Shown piece by piece: positions 7,388-16,194 of a DNA stretch of 30,756 nt; position 1 is the stretch's first letter, and every line of letters starts with the position of its first letter. The translations under genes and the position numbers were made by a program. The DNA comes from an uncultured Lachnospiraceae bacterium (GTDB lineage Bacteria > Bacillota > Clostridia > Lachnospirales > Lachnospiraceae): the NCBI GenBank assembly GCA_902489925.1, contig CABUBX010000011.1, positions 1 to 30,756 of the forward strand, in the 5' to 3' direction. The notes under the pieces were generated by a model. The model was not told the origin of the DNA, made no database searches, and saw nothing but the letters and a program-made list of their open reading frames with translations.

Positions 7388-10300
7388 ATGAAAAAAGGTG
7401 TTATTAAAAGAGCGCTTGCTTTTGCACTCGCTGCTGCAATGACAGTAACGATGTTTCCAAATGTGGGAAATAGTCGTGTAATTGAAGCAAAAGCTGCATC
7501 AATAGTGACAAATGAAAACCTATTTAAAAACCCTACATATGAGGAAGGGGTTGAGTTGGGGGCACATACTGAAGAAACACAGTTTAACAAATTAGGAAAC
7601 TGGTTTGCATATTCGGAAGGAGAGCAACTGACAGTACAAAAAGTACAAAATAATGCACATAGCGGTAACTGGGCTGTTTCTCTTAGTGCGGCAAATGATG
7701 CTTTGGAGCAGGATGTGTCAGGATTAACAGTTGGTGCAAACTATAAAGTTTCTGTATGGGCGAAGAATACGAATCCATCTGCTGTCAGAGCATGGTTATG
7801 TGTGAAGTGGTACGGTGGAAGCGAACAAAAAGTATTGCTTAATTCTTCTGAATACAAAAGATACGAAATTCCGTTTACTTATACCGGAGATAATACAGGA
7901 AAGAATATGAGAGCTGCCATTTGGGTAGAAAATGGCGGAGCCGGTAATGTATACGTTGATGACTGGACAATGGAAATTGACAGTGATATTAAAAGCTTAA
8001 GTGCCGTAAATGGTGCAATAACAGCAGAGTACAAAGCAGATTATGCCGGAAATATGTCTGCAGATGATTTTGATATTTCTTATACATCCTCATTAGCACC
8101 GGAAGTATCAAAAAAAATTGAAGTTACAAATTCAAGTACAGCAGGCAAAGTGTTGACAATCAATTTTGCTGAAATTGAAAAAAGTCCATTAGAACAAAAA
8201 ATTACAATTACAGCAACATATAAACCTTCTAAACAGCCATTCATCGTAGACTTTGATTTGGCGGCATCAGGCGAAGGTCTTGTTGAGGCTGTCCTTACTG
8301 AAATTCAGGCAGAAAACGGACGTGTCGTTGCACAGCTTGATGCAGTTCCGACTGTAGCGCCTAAAAAAGAAGATTTTGTTGTTGAATATAAGATTAATGA
8401 TGGTGAATTTACGCCGGTAAATGTTAAAGATTTTGTTTATGACAAAGATGCAAAGAATGTTACAATGACATTTGATAAAATTTCAGGCGCAGCAGATACA
8501 AAAAATGTTACTGTTAAAGTAACATACAAAGATGTAGAAAAAACAGCAGATTTTGTTGTAGAGCTTGGAAATGGCGTAATTTATTATGTTGATGCAACTA
8601 TGGGACAGGATACAAATAATGGTACAAGTCCAGAGACAGCATGGAAGTCAATTGACAGAGTAAATCAGGAAGTTTTTCAGCCGGGAGATCAAATTTTGTT
8701 TAAGGCGGGTGAAGAATGGACTGGCGCATTGAAGCCTCAGGGCTCCGGTGTTGACGGTGCTCCTATTGTAATTGCAAGTTATGGTGAAGGTAAGAAGCCT
8801 TTGTTAAAGCCGGGCGCTGACTGGAAAATTTCTCATATGAATGTTGCAAACAGAACAATTTGGGGTCCTACAGTAAATAATGTAATTACTTTCCTCAATC
8901 AGGAATATTGGGAAGTTAGAGATTTAGAGCTGTATGATCCGACATATGCTAACAATGCAAGTACAAGAGTATATCGCAGAGGTATTAATGTTTCAGCAGA
9001 GGATGCCGGTGATTTACATTATTTTAAATTTGATAATTTGACAATTCATGGTTTTAGAGGCCCTAATGATAATGATGGTAAATCATCAGGCGGTATTATT
9101 ATGACAGTGACAACAAATTTAAATAATCCATCTAAGCGTGTGCCTACCGCAGTTCATGATATCAGTGTTACAAACTGCGAATTATATGATTTAGGAAGAT
9201 CCGGTATTAACTTTATTTCTCCATGGACAACAAGACAGGGGGATAAATGGAATAAATACCAGAGCTTTGGTTACAAAGGTTTAGGTGATTGGAAACCGTA
9301 TGAAAGATTTACATTAACTAATAATATTATTCATGATATTGACGGTGACGGAACAATTGTTGATGGATGTAAAGACGTTTTGGTTGCCCATAATACCGTT
9401 TATCGTACAGTATTAAATTGCTGGTATGGCGTTGGCTTATTTAACTGGAATTCAGATAATGTTGTGTTTGAATATAACGAAGTTTATGACGCTTCACCTG
9501 CCGATGCTTTATTACAGGGCGGTGATGGACAGGGTATCGAGATTGATGCGTTAAATCAAAATACAGTTGTACAGTACAATTATCTGCATAATAATGCAGG
9601 CGGTGTGTTTATGTGGTGCTGTACACCGGATTTAAGAGGATTTAATGGTATTTATCGCTACAATATCAGTCAAAATGACGGAGCAAAGCATGGTGTTATT
9701 GACTGGAGACCGGGACATGAAGGCAGTATGGCGTATAATAATACGATTTACCTTGATGGCGGCATTGACAGAGAATGGCTTAAAAATGGATATACCCAAG
9801 GAAAGAGCGATGCTAAGTTCTATAATAATATTGTTGTGAATAAAGGTAATATGACACTTGGTGCAGGCTTTAATGAGCGGGAAATCGATTATGAAAGTAA
9901 TATTTTTGTAGGATTTGATCAAGTTCCTACAAACGATAGTACAGTTATTCAGGAAGATCCTATGTTTGTTGCACCGGGTACAGGTGGCAAAGGTATTCAT
10001 ACACTTGAAGGCTATAAGCTTCAGGCAGGTTCACCGGCTATTGACGCAGGTGTAAATATTGAAAATAACGGTGGAAAAGATTATTTTGGTACACCGCTGA
10101 CAGACGGAAAAACGGATATTGGTGCTGCAGAGTTTGTTTCTTTGGATAAGTCCGGCCTTCAGGCATTAATTGAACAGGCAGAGGCTGTAAACAAGGACAT
10201 GTATACAGAGGAAACAGTTGCTGTACTTGAAGAAAAATTGCTTTCTGCTAAAGATGTATTAAATAATGCAAAGACTCAGGAAGAAATTACAGAAGCAGAA

Positions 10301-10936
10301 ACTGCTTTAAAAGCGGCAATAGAGGGACTGACAGAGAAGCCTCCGGTGCTTGATAAGGCGCAGCTTGAATCCTTAATTGCACAGGCATCAAAGGTAGATA
10401 AAACAAAATATACCGAAGAAAGCGTGAAAGCACTTGAAGAAGCTGAGGCAGCAGCAAAAACAGTATTACAGACAGCAAAGACTCAGGAAGAGGTTGAAGC
10501 AGCAGAAAAAGCTTTAAAAGCAGCACTTGACGGTCTGAAAGAAAAAGCACCTGTATTAGTATTAGATAAGGCGCAGCTTGAATCTTTAATTGCACAGGCA
10601 TCAAAGGTAGATAAAACAAAATATACCGAAGAAAGCGTGAAAGCACTTGAAGAAGCTGAGGCAGCAGCAAAAACAGTATTACAGACAGCAAAGACTCAGG
10701 AAGAGATTGAAGCAGCAGAAAAAGCTTTAAAGGCAGCACTTGACGGTCTGAAAGAAAAAGATAAGAAGCCGGGAGAAACAGACAAACCAGGTAAACCGGG
10801 CAAACCAAATGGTAATAATCCTGATAAAAATGATACTCCTAAAACAGGCGATGATACAAATCCAATGCCATTAGTAGGTGTTTCTGTTGTATCATTATGT
10901 GCAATTATTTTTGTAATAAAGAAAAAATGGTTCTAG
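7388..10936 (+). CDS. Cell-wall-anchored parallel beta-helix protein with FIVAR repeats
   Basis: This is a 1182-residue modular surface protein. In order: signal peptide (1 to about 37, ending AKA-A); a jelly-roll, CBM4/9-like carbohydrate-binding module (about 43-195, with AHSGNWAVSLSA and VYVDDWTMEID); two Ig-like domains (about 200-390, each opening with NGxxxAxxD-type strands); a right-handed parallel beta-helix (about 395-910, opening IYYVDATMGQDTNNGTSPETAW); three FIVAR helical repeats (about 918-1125); a Pro/Lys/Gly linker; and the sortase motif TPKTG (1150-1154), a membrane segment and KKKWF. It is thus exported and covalently attached to peptidoglycan. Beta-helix proteins of this kind often are polysaccharide lyases or glycosidases, but no catalytic residues can be assigned here. 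Start 7388 follows AGAAGGAAGG. The preceding lipoprotein is a likely partner. Confidence 0.85.
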   Translation: MKKGVIKRALAFALAAAMTVTMFPNVGNSRVIEAKAASIVTNENLFKNPTYEEGVELGAHTEETQFNKLGNWFAYSEGEQLTVQKVQNNAHSGNWAVSLSAANDALEQDVSGLTVGANYKVSVWAKNTNPSAVRAWLCVKWYGGSEQKVLLNSSEYKRYEIPFTYTGDNTGKNMRAAIWVENGGAGNVYVDDWTMEIDSDIKSLSAVNGAITAEYKADYAGNMSADDFDISYTSSLAPEVSKKIEVTNSSTAGKVLTINFAEIEKSPLEQKITITATYKPSKQPFIVDFDLAASGEGLVEAVLTEIQAENGRVVAQLDAVPTVAPKKEDFVVEYKINDGEFTPVNVKDFVYDKDAKNVTMTFDKISGAADTKNVTVKVTYKDVEKTADFVVELGNGVIYYVDATMGQDTNNGTSPETAWKSIDRVNQEVFQPGDQILFKAGEEWTGALKPQGSGVDGAPIVIASYGEGKKPLLKPGADWKISHMNVANRTIWGPTVNNVITFLNQEYWEVRDLELYDPTYANNASTRVYRRGINVSAEDAGDLHYFKFDNLTIHGFRGPNDNDGKSSGGIIMTVTTNLNNPSKRVPTAVHDISVTNCELYDLGRSGINFISPWTTRQGDKWNKYQSFGYKGLGDWKPYERFTLTNNIIHDIDGDGTIVDGCKDVLVAHNTVYRTVLNCWYGVGLFNWNSDNVVFEYNEVYDASPADALLQGGDGQGIEIDALNQNTVVQYNYLHNNAGGVFMWCCTPDLRGFNGIYRYNISQNDGAKHGVIDWRPGHEGSMAYNNTIYLDGGIDREWLKNGYTQGKSDAKFYNNIVVNKGNMTLGAGFNEREIDYESNIFVGFDQVPTNDSTVIQEDPMFVAPGTGGKGIHTLEGYKLQAGSPAIDAGVNIENNGGKDYFGTPLTDGKTDIGAAEFVSLDKSGLQALIEQAEAVNKDMYTEETVAVLEEKLLSAKDVLNNAKTQEEITEAETALKAAIEGLTEKPPVLDKAQLESLIAQASKVDKTKYTEESVKALEEAEAAAKTVLQTAKTQEEVEAAEKALKAALDGLKEKAPVLVLDKAQLESLIAQASKVDKTKYTEESVKALEEAEAAAKTVLQTAKTQEEIEAAEKALKAALDGLKEKDKKPGETDKPGKPGKPNGNNPDKNDTPKTGDDTNPMPLVGVSVVSLCAIIFVIKKKWF
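10352..10760 (+). repeat. Near-identical tandem duplication inside the FIVAR region
   Basis: Copies of 196 bp at 10352-10547 and 10565-10760 begin GATAAGGCGCAGCTTGAAT and differ at about three positions (C/T in AATCCTTAAT, G/A in GAGGTTGAAG, A/G in TTAAAAGCAG). Each encodes one FIVAR module of about 65 residues. A third, older and much more diverged copy lies just upstream (about 10142-10340). The two young copies could recombine and change the stalk length. Confidence 0.9.
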
Positions 10937-10998
10937 TAACCATATCTGTTTAAAAATTAGCTTAATACAAAATTATTGTAAAACCAATTGATTTAAAC

Positions 10999-11046
10999 AA
11001 GGGCAGAGCTGACGTTAATATTAGTCAGCTTTGCCCTTATTTTTTG
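10999..11046 (+). terminator. Rho-independent terminator of the beta-helix gene
   Basis: AAGGGCAGAGCTGAC (10999-11013) pairs with GTCAGCTTTGCCCTT (11024-11038) with one mismatch, followed by ATTTTTTT. It lies between two convergent genes and may also stop transcription from the sigma-54 activator gene on the other strand. Confidence 0.9.
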
Positions 11047-11082
11047 TACGCTTTGGATATTAAATAGCCCGTGTAAATGAGA

Positions 11083-12495
11083 TTACAGGCCATATTTTTG
11101 TATTTTGTTAAGCAGTGTCTGACGGCTGATATCAAGCTGTTTGGCCAGCTTTGAGTGATTCGGGCAGGCTTTGAGGCACTTTTGCAAAAAGTCCTTTTCA
11201 AAGGCCTCGGAAGCCTCACGGAGTGTTTTAATTTCGTCAGACGGTTGCTCATATATAGGGGCGGAGGACTTTACAAAAGCCAAGCTGTCCTTATCGGCCG
11301 GTGATTTTGGATGCAGAGTATTTGTGATATATAAGGGAATGTCATCAACCTGTAAAAACGGTGTATTGGCAAAAATACAGGCGCTTTCAACTGCATTTTT
11401 TAATTCGCGGACATTGCCCGGCCAAGGGTAGCGCAGAAAAATGTCGAGAACCTCCGGTGAAAGTCCAATGATTTGATGTTCATTTTCTTTATTGCACAAT
11501 TCGATAAAATGGTTGGAAAGGATGGGGATATCCTCGGTGCGCTTGCGCAGCGGCGGTATTTCTAAAATGACAGAGCTTAGGCGGTAAAATAAATCGCTGC
11601 GCATCTTCCCTGAATTGACGCAGTCAAAGGGGTCTTCATTGGTCGCTGCAATGACGCGGAAATCGGTATGGATGACTTTTTCAGAGCCCAGCTTTCGTAT
11701 CTTTTTATCTTCGAGTGCTTTTAAAAGCTTGGCCTGCATGGACAAATCCAGTGAATTGATTTCGTCTAAGAATACAGTGCCGCCGTTTGAAAGTTCAAGG
11801 ATTCCCGGACGGTCGGTTGAACCGGTATAAATTCCTTTTTCTGTGCCGAAAAAAATACTTTCCAGCAGGGTTGACGGAATGGCAGCACAGTTTTGAGCGT
11901 AGAAGGTTTTGTTTTGACGTCGGCTGATGCTGTGAATAGCCTCGGCGACAATTTCCTTTCCTGTACCGGTTTCTCCGCAAATCAAAACATTGGCATTAAA
12001 ATTTGCCAGCTGCATAATCTGCATTTTTAAATTTTGTATGCCCGGCGATATGCCGACAAAATCAGAAAGCAACGCCGGACCGTTTTTCTTTTTGTCGATG
12101 GATTTGAGAACAATCTTTTTCAGTGCTTTATATGAGCCTGAATCAGCGGCTCTTGAAATACAGGCAGCGCCGATAATGCGTTCATTAAGTATAATCGGAT
12201 AAATACTCTCCATTAAAAGAGAGGATGGGCCGTTTACCGGACGTTCATAAACAAGGTGGTTTAAAGTTGTGATGCCTTGCAGCGCCTTTAAAAATGTACT
12301 TTCTTCGGGTTTAATACCTTCAAAAACAGACATGAAATGCTTGCCAATCCATTCGCTTGTCGGAATAGGAAGATCGGATTTCATTTCATCGCGAAATATT
12401 TTAAAATAACGTATGATGCCATTTGTGTCTATGATACATATGGAATCGGCTAAGATTTCCATTTTAATAATTTGGTGAATATAGTTTTCAATCAT
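11083..12495 (-). CDS. Sigma-54-dependent transcriptional activator (RocR/NtrC type) with PAS domain
   Basis: This 470-residue bacterial enhancer-binding protein has a PAS sensor region (about 12-120, SICIIDTNGIIRYF), an AAA+ domain and a C-terminal Fis-type helix-turn-helix (HSKLAKQLDISRQTLLNKIQKYGL). AAA+ motifs are Walker A GETGTGKE (174-181), Walker B GGTVFLDE (238-245) and the R-finger region FRVIAATNED/RSDLFYRL. The sigma-54 contact loop, normally GAFTGA, reads GIYTGS (221-226); the key Thr224 is kept. I start at ATG 12493-12495 because GAGGGAC is 5 bp upstream; a longer frame to 12552 lacks a good ribosome site. It is transcribed divergently from brnQ, whose promoter is a sigma-54 -24/-12 element, so it almost certainly controls brnQ and the amidohydrolase, like RocR-type regulators of amino-acid catabolism. 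Confidence 0.92.
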   Translation of the reverse strand: MIENYIHQIIKMEILADSICIIDTNGIIRYFKIFRDEMKSDLPIPTSEWIGKHFMSVFEGIKPEESTFLKALQGITTLNHLVYERPVNGPSSLLMESIYPIILNERIIGAACISRAADSGSYKALKKIVLKSIDKKKNGPALLSDFVGISPGIQNLKMQIMQLANFNANVLICGETGTGKEIVAEAIHSISRRQNKTFYAQNCAAIPSTLLESIFFGTEKGIYTGSTDRPGILELSNGGTVFLDEINSLDLSMQAKLLKALEDKKIRKLGSEKVIHTDFRVIAATNEDPFDCVNSGKMRSDLFYRLSSVILEIPPLRKRTEDIPILSNHFIELCNKENEHQIIGLSPEVLDIFLRYPWPGNVRELKNAVESACIFANTPFLQVDDIPLYITNTLHPKSPADKDSLAFVKSSAPIYEQPSDEIKTLREASEAFEKDFLQKCLKACPNHSKLAKQLDISRQTLLNKIQKYGL

Positions 12496-12568
12496 AGTAA
12501 GTCCCTCGGTGTAAGAATTTATGGATAGTGCCAAAATAAATTGACAGCACACTGCCTAATATTTTAGA

Positions 12569-12586
12569 CACTTTTTGGAAAAAGTG
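12569..12586. promoter_or_regulatory. Palindrome, probable enhancer site for the sigma-54 activator
   Basis: CACTTTTTGGAAAAAGTG is an 8-bp perfect inverted repeat around a GG core. Its centre is about 100 bp upstream of the transcription start predicted from the -24/-12 promoter, the usual distance for an enhancer-binding protein, and it lies in the gap shared with the activator's own gene. Confidence 0.6.
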
Positions 12587-12652
12587 CAATATGATTTTAA
12601 AAATTAGGTCATTTTATAAGGTTTTTTCGTGCTTTTTATGTCAAAAAATAAA

Positions 12653-12670
12653 TTGGCACGGTTTTTGCTG
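12653..12670 (+). promoter_or_regulatory. Sigma-54 (-24/-12) promoter of brnQ
   Basis: TTGGCACGGTTTTTGCTG matches TGGCAC-N5-TTGCW: TGGCAC at 12654-12659 and TTGCT at 12665-12669, with the invariant GG (12655-12656) and GC (12667-12668) exactly 10 bp apart. Start of transcription should be near 12680, about 36 bp before the brnQ ATG. Confidence 0.92.
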
Positions 12671-12715
12671 TATATTATAGTGGGATTCAAAACTAAATTA
12701 AAGGAGAGAGAAAAA

Positions 12716-14029
12716 ATGAGTAAGAGTGTTTTGAAAGATTCATTTTTCATCGGACTTGCGCTGTTTGCCTTATTTTTCGGCGCGGGAAATCTTGTGTTTC
12801 CTCCATCGGTTGGCCTTCTGTCCGGTGAAGACTGGTTTACCGGCGCGATTGGTCTGGTAATTTCAGGTGTCCTTTTACCTGTAACAGGTATCTGGGCGAT
12901 TAATAATGCAGGCGGCAATGCAAAGAAGCTTGCACATCATGTACATCCGAAATGTTATACAATCTTTTGTGTTATCGGATGGATTATCGGTTCTATGGGT
13001 TCAACATTACCGCGTGCCTGTGCGGTGACAATGGAGGTTGGTATTCAGCCGTTATTTCCAAGTGTTCCGGCATGGCTTGTGGCGGCCGTATTTTTTGCAC
13101 TGACATTTTTATTGGCAAAGGATTCAGGGTCTGTTGTCGATAAGGTCGGAAAATATTTGACGCCGACATTGCTTGTCATTTTGGCAATCGTTTTAATTAA
13201 GGGAATTATTATGCCAATCGGTGAGCCGGCGCCGGCGGTCATTGACAATTCTTTTACAAATGCCATGTATCAGGGATATGTCATCGGTGATTTGTCAATT
13301 GCGATTATGAGTGGTAATGTATTTGTATACGCGATTAAAGCTAAAGGCTACGGAAGAAAAGATGAGAAGAAAGCGCTGTTTATGGTCGGCGTGTTCTGCT
13401 TTATTGTTATGAGTATTGTTTATGTTGCGATGATTTATGTAGGCGCTACAGCGAGCAGCGTATTTCCGGCAGATACACAGCAGGCACCGCTGCTTGTCGG
13501 TATTATCGAGAGAGTTTTAGGAAACATCGGAAAAGTGTTTATGGCAATTATTGTTTCCCTTGCCTGCCTGACAACAGCCGTGACAATTGCTTCTGCGGTG
13601 GCATCATTTTTCAGTGATTTATTTAAGAATAAAATTACATATACACAGGTGCTTGCGTTTGTATGTATCGTGTGTCCGTTAATTTCTTTAGTCGGCCTGA
13701 CAAATCTTATTTCTATTTTACTGCCGATTATGATGATTTTTATGGCGCCGATTATCGTGATTACATTCCTGGGCCTTATCGACCCATGGCTTCCAAATGA
13801 CGGCATCTATAAATTTGCCTGTGGTGCATCTTTACTTTTCGGAGTATTTGATGTGCTTATGATGCTGATGCCTACAAATCCTATTGTAGCTGCAGTAGTG
13901 AATTTTATTCCTCTGGGAAGTGCGGGCTTTTGCTGGCTGATTCCAAGTATTATTGGTGGCGTCATCGGATACTTTGTTTATAAAGGTAAACCGAGACAGT
14001 TTTATGTCGAAGAAGGACAGGGAGAATAA
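12716..14029 (+). CDS. brnQ: Branched-chain amino acid:cation symporter, BrnQ/LIVCS family
   Basis: This is a polytopic inner-membrane carrier of 437 residues, normal for the LIVCS family, which takes up leucine, isoleucine and valine with sodium or protons. It opens with DSFFIGLALFALFFGAGNLVFPP, the family hallmark (FGAGN...FPP), and has about twelve hydrophobic segments to the end. I chose ATG 12716 because AAGGAGAG (12701-12708) precedes it; an upstream in-frame ATG at 12629 would lie across the sigma-54 promoter. Its stop TAA overlaps the ATG of the next gene (TAATG at 14027-14031), so the two are co-translated. The actual substrate could be a related amino acid made or used by the amidohydrolase. 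Confidence 0.93.
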   Translation: MSKSVLKDSFFIGLALFALFFGAGNLVFPPSVGLLSGEDWFTGAIGLVISGVLLPVTGIWAINNAGGNAKKLAHHVHPKCYTIFCVIGWIIGSMGSTLPRACAVTMEVGIQPLFPSVPAWLVAAVFFALTFLLAKDSGSVVDKVGKYLTPTLLVILAIVLIKGIIMPIGEPAPAVIDNSFTNAMYQGYVIGDLSIAIMSGNVFVYAIKAKGYGRKDEKKALFMVGVFCFIVMSIVYVAMIYVGATASSVFPADTQQAPLLVGIIERVLGNIGKVFMAIIVSLACLTTAVTIASAVASFFSDLFKNKITYTQVLAFVCIVCPLISLVGLTNLISILLPIMMIFMAPIIVITFLGLIDPWLPNDGIYKFACGASLLFGVFDVLMMLMPTNPIVAAVVNFIPLGSAGFCWLIPSIIGGVIGYFVYKGKPRQFYVEEGQGE

Positions 14030-15642
14030 TGGATACAATTCTTTTGAATGGAAATTTTCATACACTGGATAAAGCTTATCCGCACTGCAGTGCGATGGCT
14101 GTTAAAAACGGTGTTATCATTGCCCTCGGTGACAGTGATGAAATAAGAAAGCTGGCAACGGAAACAACTAATGTCATTGATTTGAAGCAAAAAACAGTTG
14201 TTCCGGGATTTGTGGATTCACATCTTCATTTTATGGCTTATGCACAATTTGCGCAGGTGATTAACCTAAGCGAGACAAAATCCTTTGATGATGTGCGTGA
14301 AATATGCATCAAGGCGCTTCCTAAATATGAGGGAACGAAAAACTGGATGCAGGCAGGCTCTTTTAATCAGGACTTTTGGGATAAAAAGGAAATGCCGACA
14401 CGCAAAGATGTTGATACAATTTCAAGGGATATACCGATTGTTTTGCGCCGTGCATGTATGCATATGAGTGTCTGTAATACAAAAGCGCTGGAATTGATGG
14501 GAATTTTAGATGCCCGTGAAGGTGAAAATGATTTGACTATCGGCTATTATGGGGATGGTACGCCAAACGGTATTGTCTATGAGATGGCTCAGAAGCTATA
14601 CATGGACATATTGCCTGAACCGAGCTTTGAAGATATGCAGAATATGATTATCGACGCCTGCATGGATGCGGCGGCGAAAGGTATTACGGAAGTCCATACA
14701 GACGATTTTATTCTTGATTTGCCGGATGGCGGAAAAACTTTTATGGCTCTGTACCAGTCTCTGGCGGCAGAGCATCGTTTGCCGATTCGAATTTATCAGC
14801 AGTGTTCCTTGCGTGAGCCGGAAATTCTTAAGGAGTTTTTGGAAAACGGTCACTGTACCGGGGAAAATTTTGGATTTTACCGAATTGGGCCTTTGAAGCT
14901 GATGTGTGACGGTTCGCTTGGCGCACATACGGCATGGATGCTAAAGCCTTATAAAAATGATTTGGGGACAACAGGTATACAGGCAGAATCCGACGAAAAG
15001 CTGTATACTTTGATGAAAATGGCGCATGACCATGGAATGCAGATTGCGATTCACTGTATTGGCGATGCGGCGCTTAATCAGGCGCTGACCCTGTATGAGC
15101 GCATACAGAGAGAAAATCCGAGAACAGACTGCCGTCATGGTATTGTGCATTGTCAGATTATGGATGAAGCCCAGCAGGACAGATTTAAAAAATCGAATAT
15201 ATTGGCCTACATACAGCCGATTTTCATTAAATCCGATATGAATATTGTGGATGATTGTGTCGGCGAAGATTTAGCAAGACAAAGCTATAACTGGCGAAGA
15301 TTTGAAGATTTAGGGGTACATCAAAGCGGCGGCTCTGATTGTCCGGTAGAGCCTTTTGATATTCTTCCGAACATGGAATATGCCATCACCCGCACAAATC
15401 CACAAACAGGTCAGTCATGGTATCCTGAAAATGCGGTGACAAGAGAGGAAGCATTGAAAATCTTTACCCTTGAAGGTGCCTACGCCTCATTTTCCGAAAA
15501 TCAAAAGGGCAGCCTTACTGTCGGAAAATATGCGGATTTGGCAGTTTTGGACAGAGATATTCTTGCGATTGAAGCCGGGGATATTCATAATACGCAGGTG
15601 CTTATGACAATGGTTGAAGGTAAAATTGTGTATCATAAATAA
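14029..15642 (+). CDS. YtcJ-like amidohydrolase (Amidohydro_3 family)
   Basis: The 537-residue enzyme belongs to the metal-dependent amidohydrolase superfamily, YtcJ/AepA-like branch. It has the small beta-sandwich part at the start (LLNGNFHTLD...AMAVKNGVIIALG), the metal motif VPGFVDSHLHF with His65 and His67, later HCIGDAALNQAL and HGIVHCQIMD, and a C-terminal GGSDCPVEPFDILPNMEYAI segment with the usual catalytic Asp, then GKYADLAVLDRDI closing the sandwich. Cytoplasmic, no signal peptide. It overlaps the brnQ stop by one base, which ties it to amino-acid uptake: a plausible role is hydrolysis of an N-acylated or amide derivative of an amino acid. Members have diverse substrates, so the reaction is not known. 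Confidence 0.9.
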   Translation: MDTILLNGNFHTLDKAYPHCSAMAVKNGVIIALGDSDEIRKLATETTNVIDLKQKTVVPGFVDSHLHFMAYAQFAQVINLSETKSFDDVREICIKALPKYEGTKNWMQAGSFNQDFWDKKEMPTRKDVDTISRDIPIVLRRACMHMSVCNTKALELMGILDAREGENDLTIGYYGDGTPNGIVYEMAQKLYMDILPEPSFEDMQNMIIDACMDAAAKGITEVHTDDFILDLPDGGKTFMALYQSLAAEHRLPIRIYQQCSLREPEILKEFLENGHCTGENFGFYRIGPLKLMCDGSLGAHTAWMLKPYKNDLGTTGIQAESDEKLYTLMKMAHDHGMQIAIHCIGDAALNQALTLYERIQRENPRTDCRHGIVHCQIMDEAQQDRFKKSNILAYIQPIFIKSDMNIVDDCVGEDLARQSYNWRRFEDLGVHQSGGSDCPVEPFDILPNMEYAITRTNPQTGQSWYPENAVTREEALKIFTLEGAYASFSENQKGSLTVGKYADLAVLDRDILAIEAGDIHNTQVLMTMVEGKIVYHK

Positions 15643-15696
15643 AAAGATGACAGTGCCGTTTTGAGGTTATTTCTCAAAATGGTACTGTCATTTTTA
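15643..15696. terminator. Bidirectional terminator between amidohydrolase and S-component genes
   Basis: An 18-bp stem, TGACAGTGCCGTTTTGAG (15648-15665) with CTCAAAATGGTACTGTCA (15673-15690), has only two G-U pairs and a 7-base loop. It is followed by TTTTTATT on the plus strand and by CTTTTTATTT on the minus strand. It sits between two convergent genes, immediately after both stops. Confidence 0.92.
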
Positions 15697-16194
15697 TTGC
15701 GTGCGATGCAGCACATAATCAAGAACCGTGTGAATCGGTTTAAAGAGCAAAAGGCAAATGATGACATCGCCGATACATTGAACGATAGAAAATGGGATTC
15801 CGGATATCCAATAGGCAAAGGCCGAAGCCGGTCCGCCGATAAAGAAATAAGGAATCGCACATAAAGCACCGAAGGAAAAACCGTAAATTCCCGAAATCAT
15901 ACTCCAAAAGATGACGGACGTATGTTTGCGCAGGGCTAAAGTGATGAGTGCCTGAAGGGGCCATATGTAAAGATAGTTCACCCACCATATGCCAAAGCCG
16001 TAAAAGATGCCTTCTAAGAATATAAAGGCAAATATAATAAAAAATACTTTTTTTCCTAAAAATAAGGTGTATAAAATAAAAAGGAGTGTAACTAATTCGA
16101 TATTGGGAAGAAAGCCGAGGGCAACCTGAACCGCAAAAACAATGGCGGTCAGAAGTCCCATCACGACAATCTCCCATGTTTTTTTACTTTTCAA
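15694..16194 (-). CDS. ECF-type transporter S component (substrate-binding membrane protein)
   Basis: The 166-residue product is almost wholly hydrophobic with about five to six membrane segments and the layout of ECF vitamin-transporter S components (MGLLTAIVFAVQVALGFLPNIELVTLLFILYT near the start). The start is TTG at 16192-16194, directly after the TAA of the upstream DUF4430 gene, with AGAGGG eight bases upstream inside that gene; this is translational coupling. It would need the shared energising module (EcfA/A'/T) encoded elsewhere. The substrate is not identifiable from sequence alone; pairing with a DUF4430 protein hints at a cofactor or related ligand. Confidence 0.75.
   Translation of the reverse strand: MKSKKTWEIVVMGLLTAIVFAVQVALGFLPNIELVTLLFILYTLFLGKKVFFIIFAFIFLEGIFYGFGIWWVNYLYIWPLQALITLALRKHTSVIFWSMISGIYGFSFGALCAIPYFFIGGPASAFAYWISGIPFSIVQCIGDVIICLLLFKPIHTVLDYVLHRTQ

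Noticed and set aside
10287..10808. Long minus-strand open frame rich in Leu, Pro and Gln opposite the FIVAR repeats
   Set aside because: It is a mirror of the repetitive coding strand, has no ribosome site and no family likeness.
12508..12533. TTGGCAC on the minus strand upstream of the activator gene, like a second -24 element
   Set aside because: No GC at the required distance for a -12 element, so only half of the motif is present.
12629..12715. Longer N-terminus for BrnQ
   Set aside because: It would cross the sigma-54 promoter and the transcription start, and AAGGAGAG supports ATG 12716.
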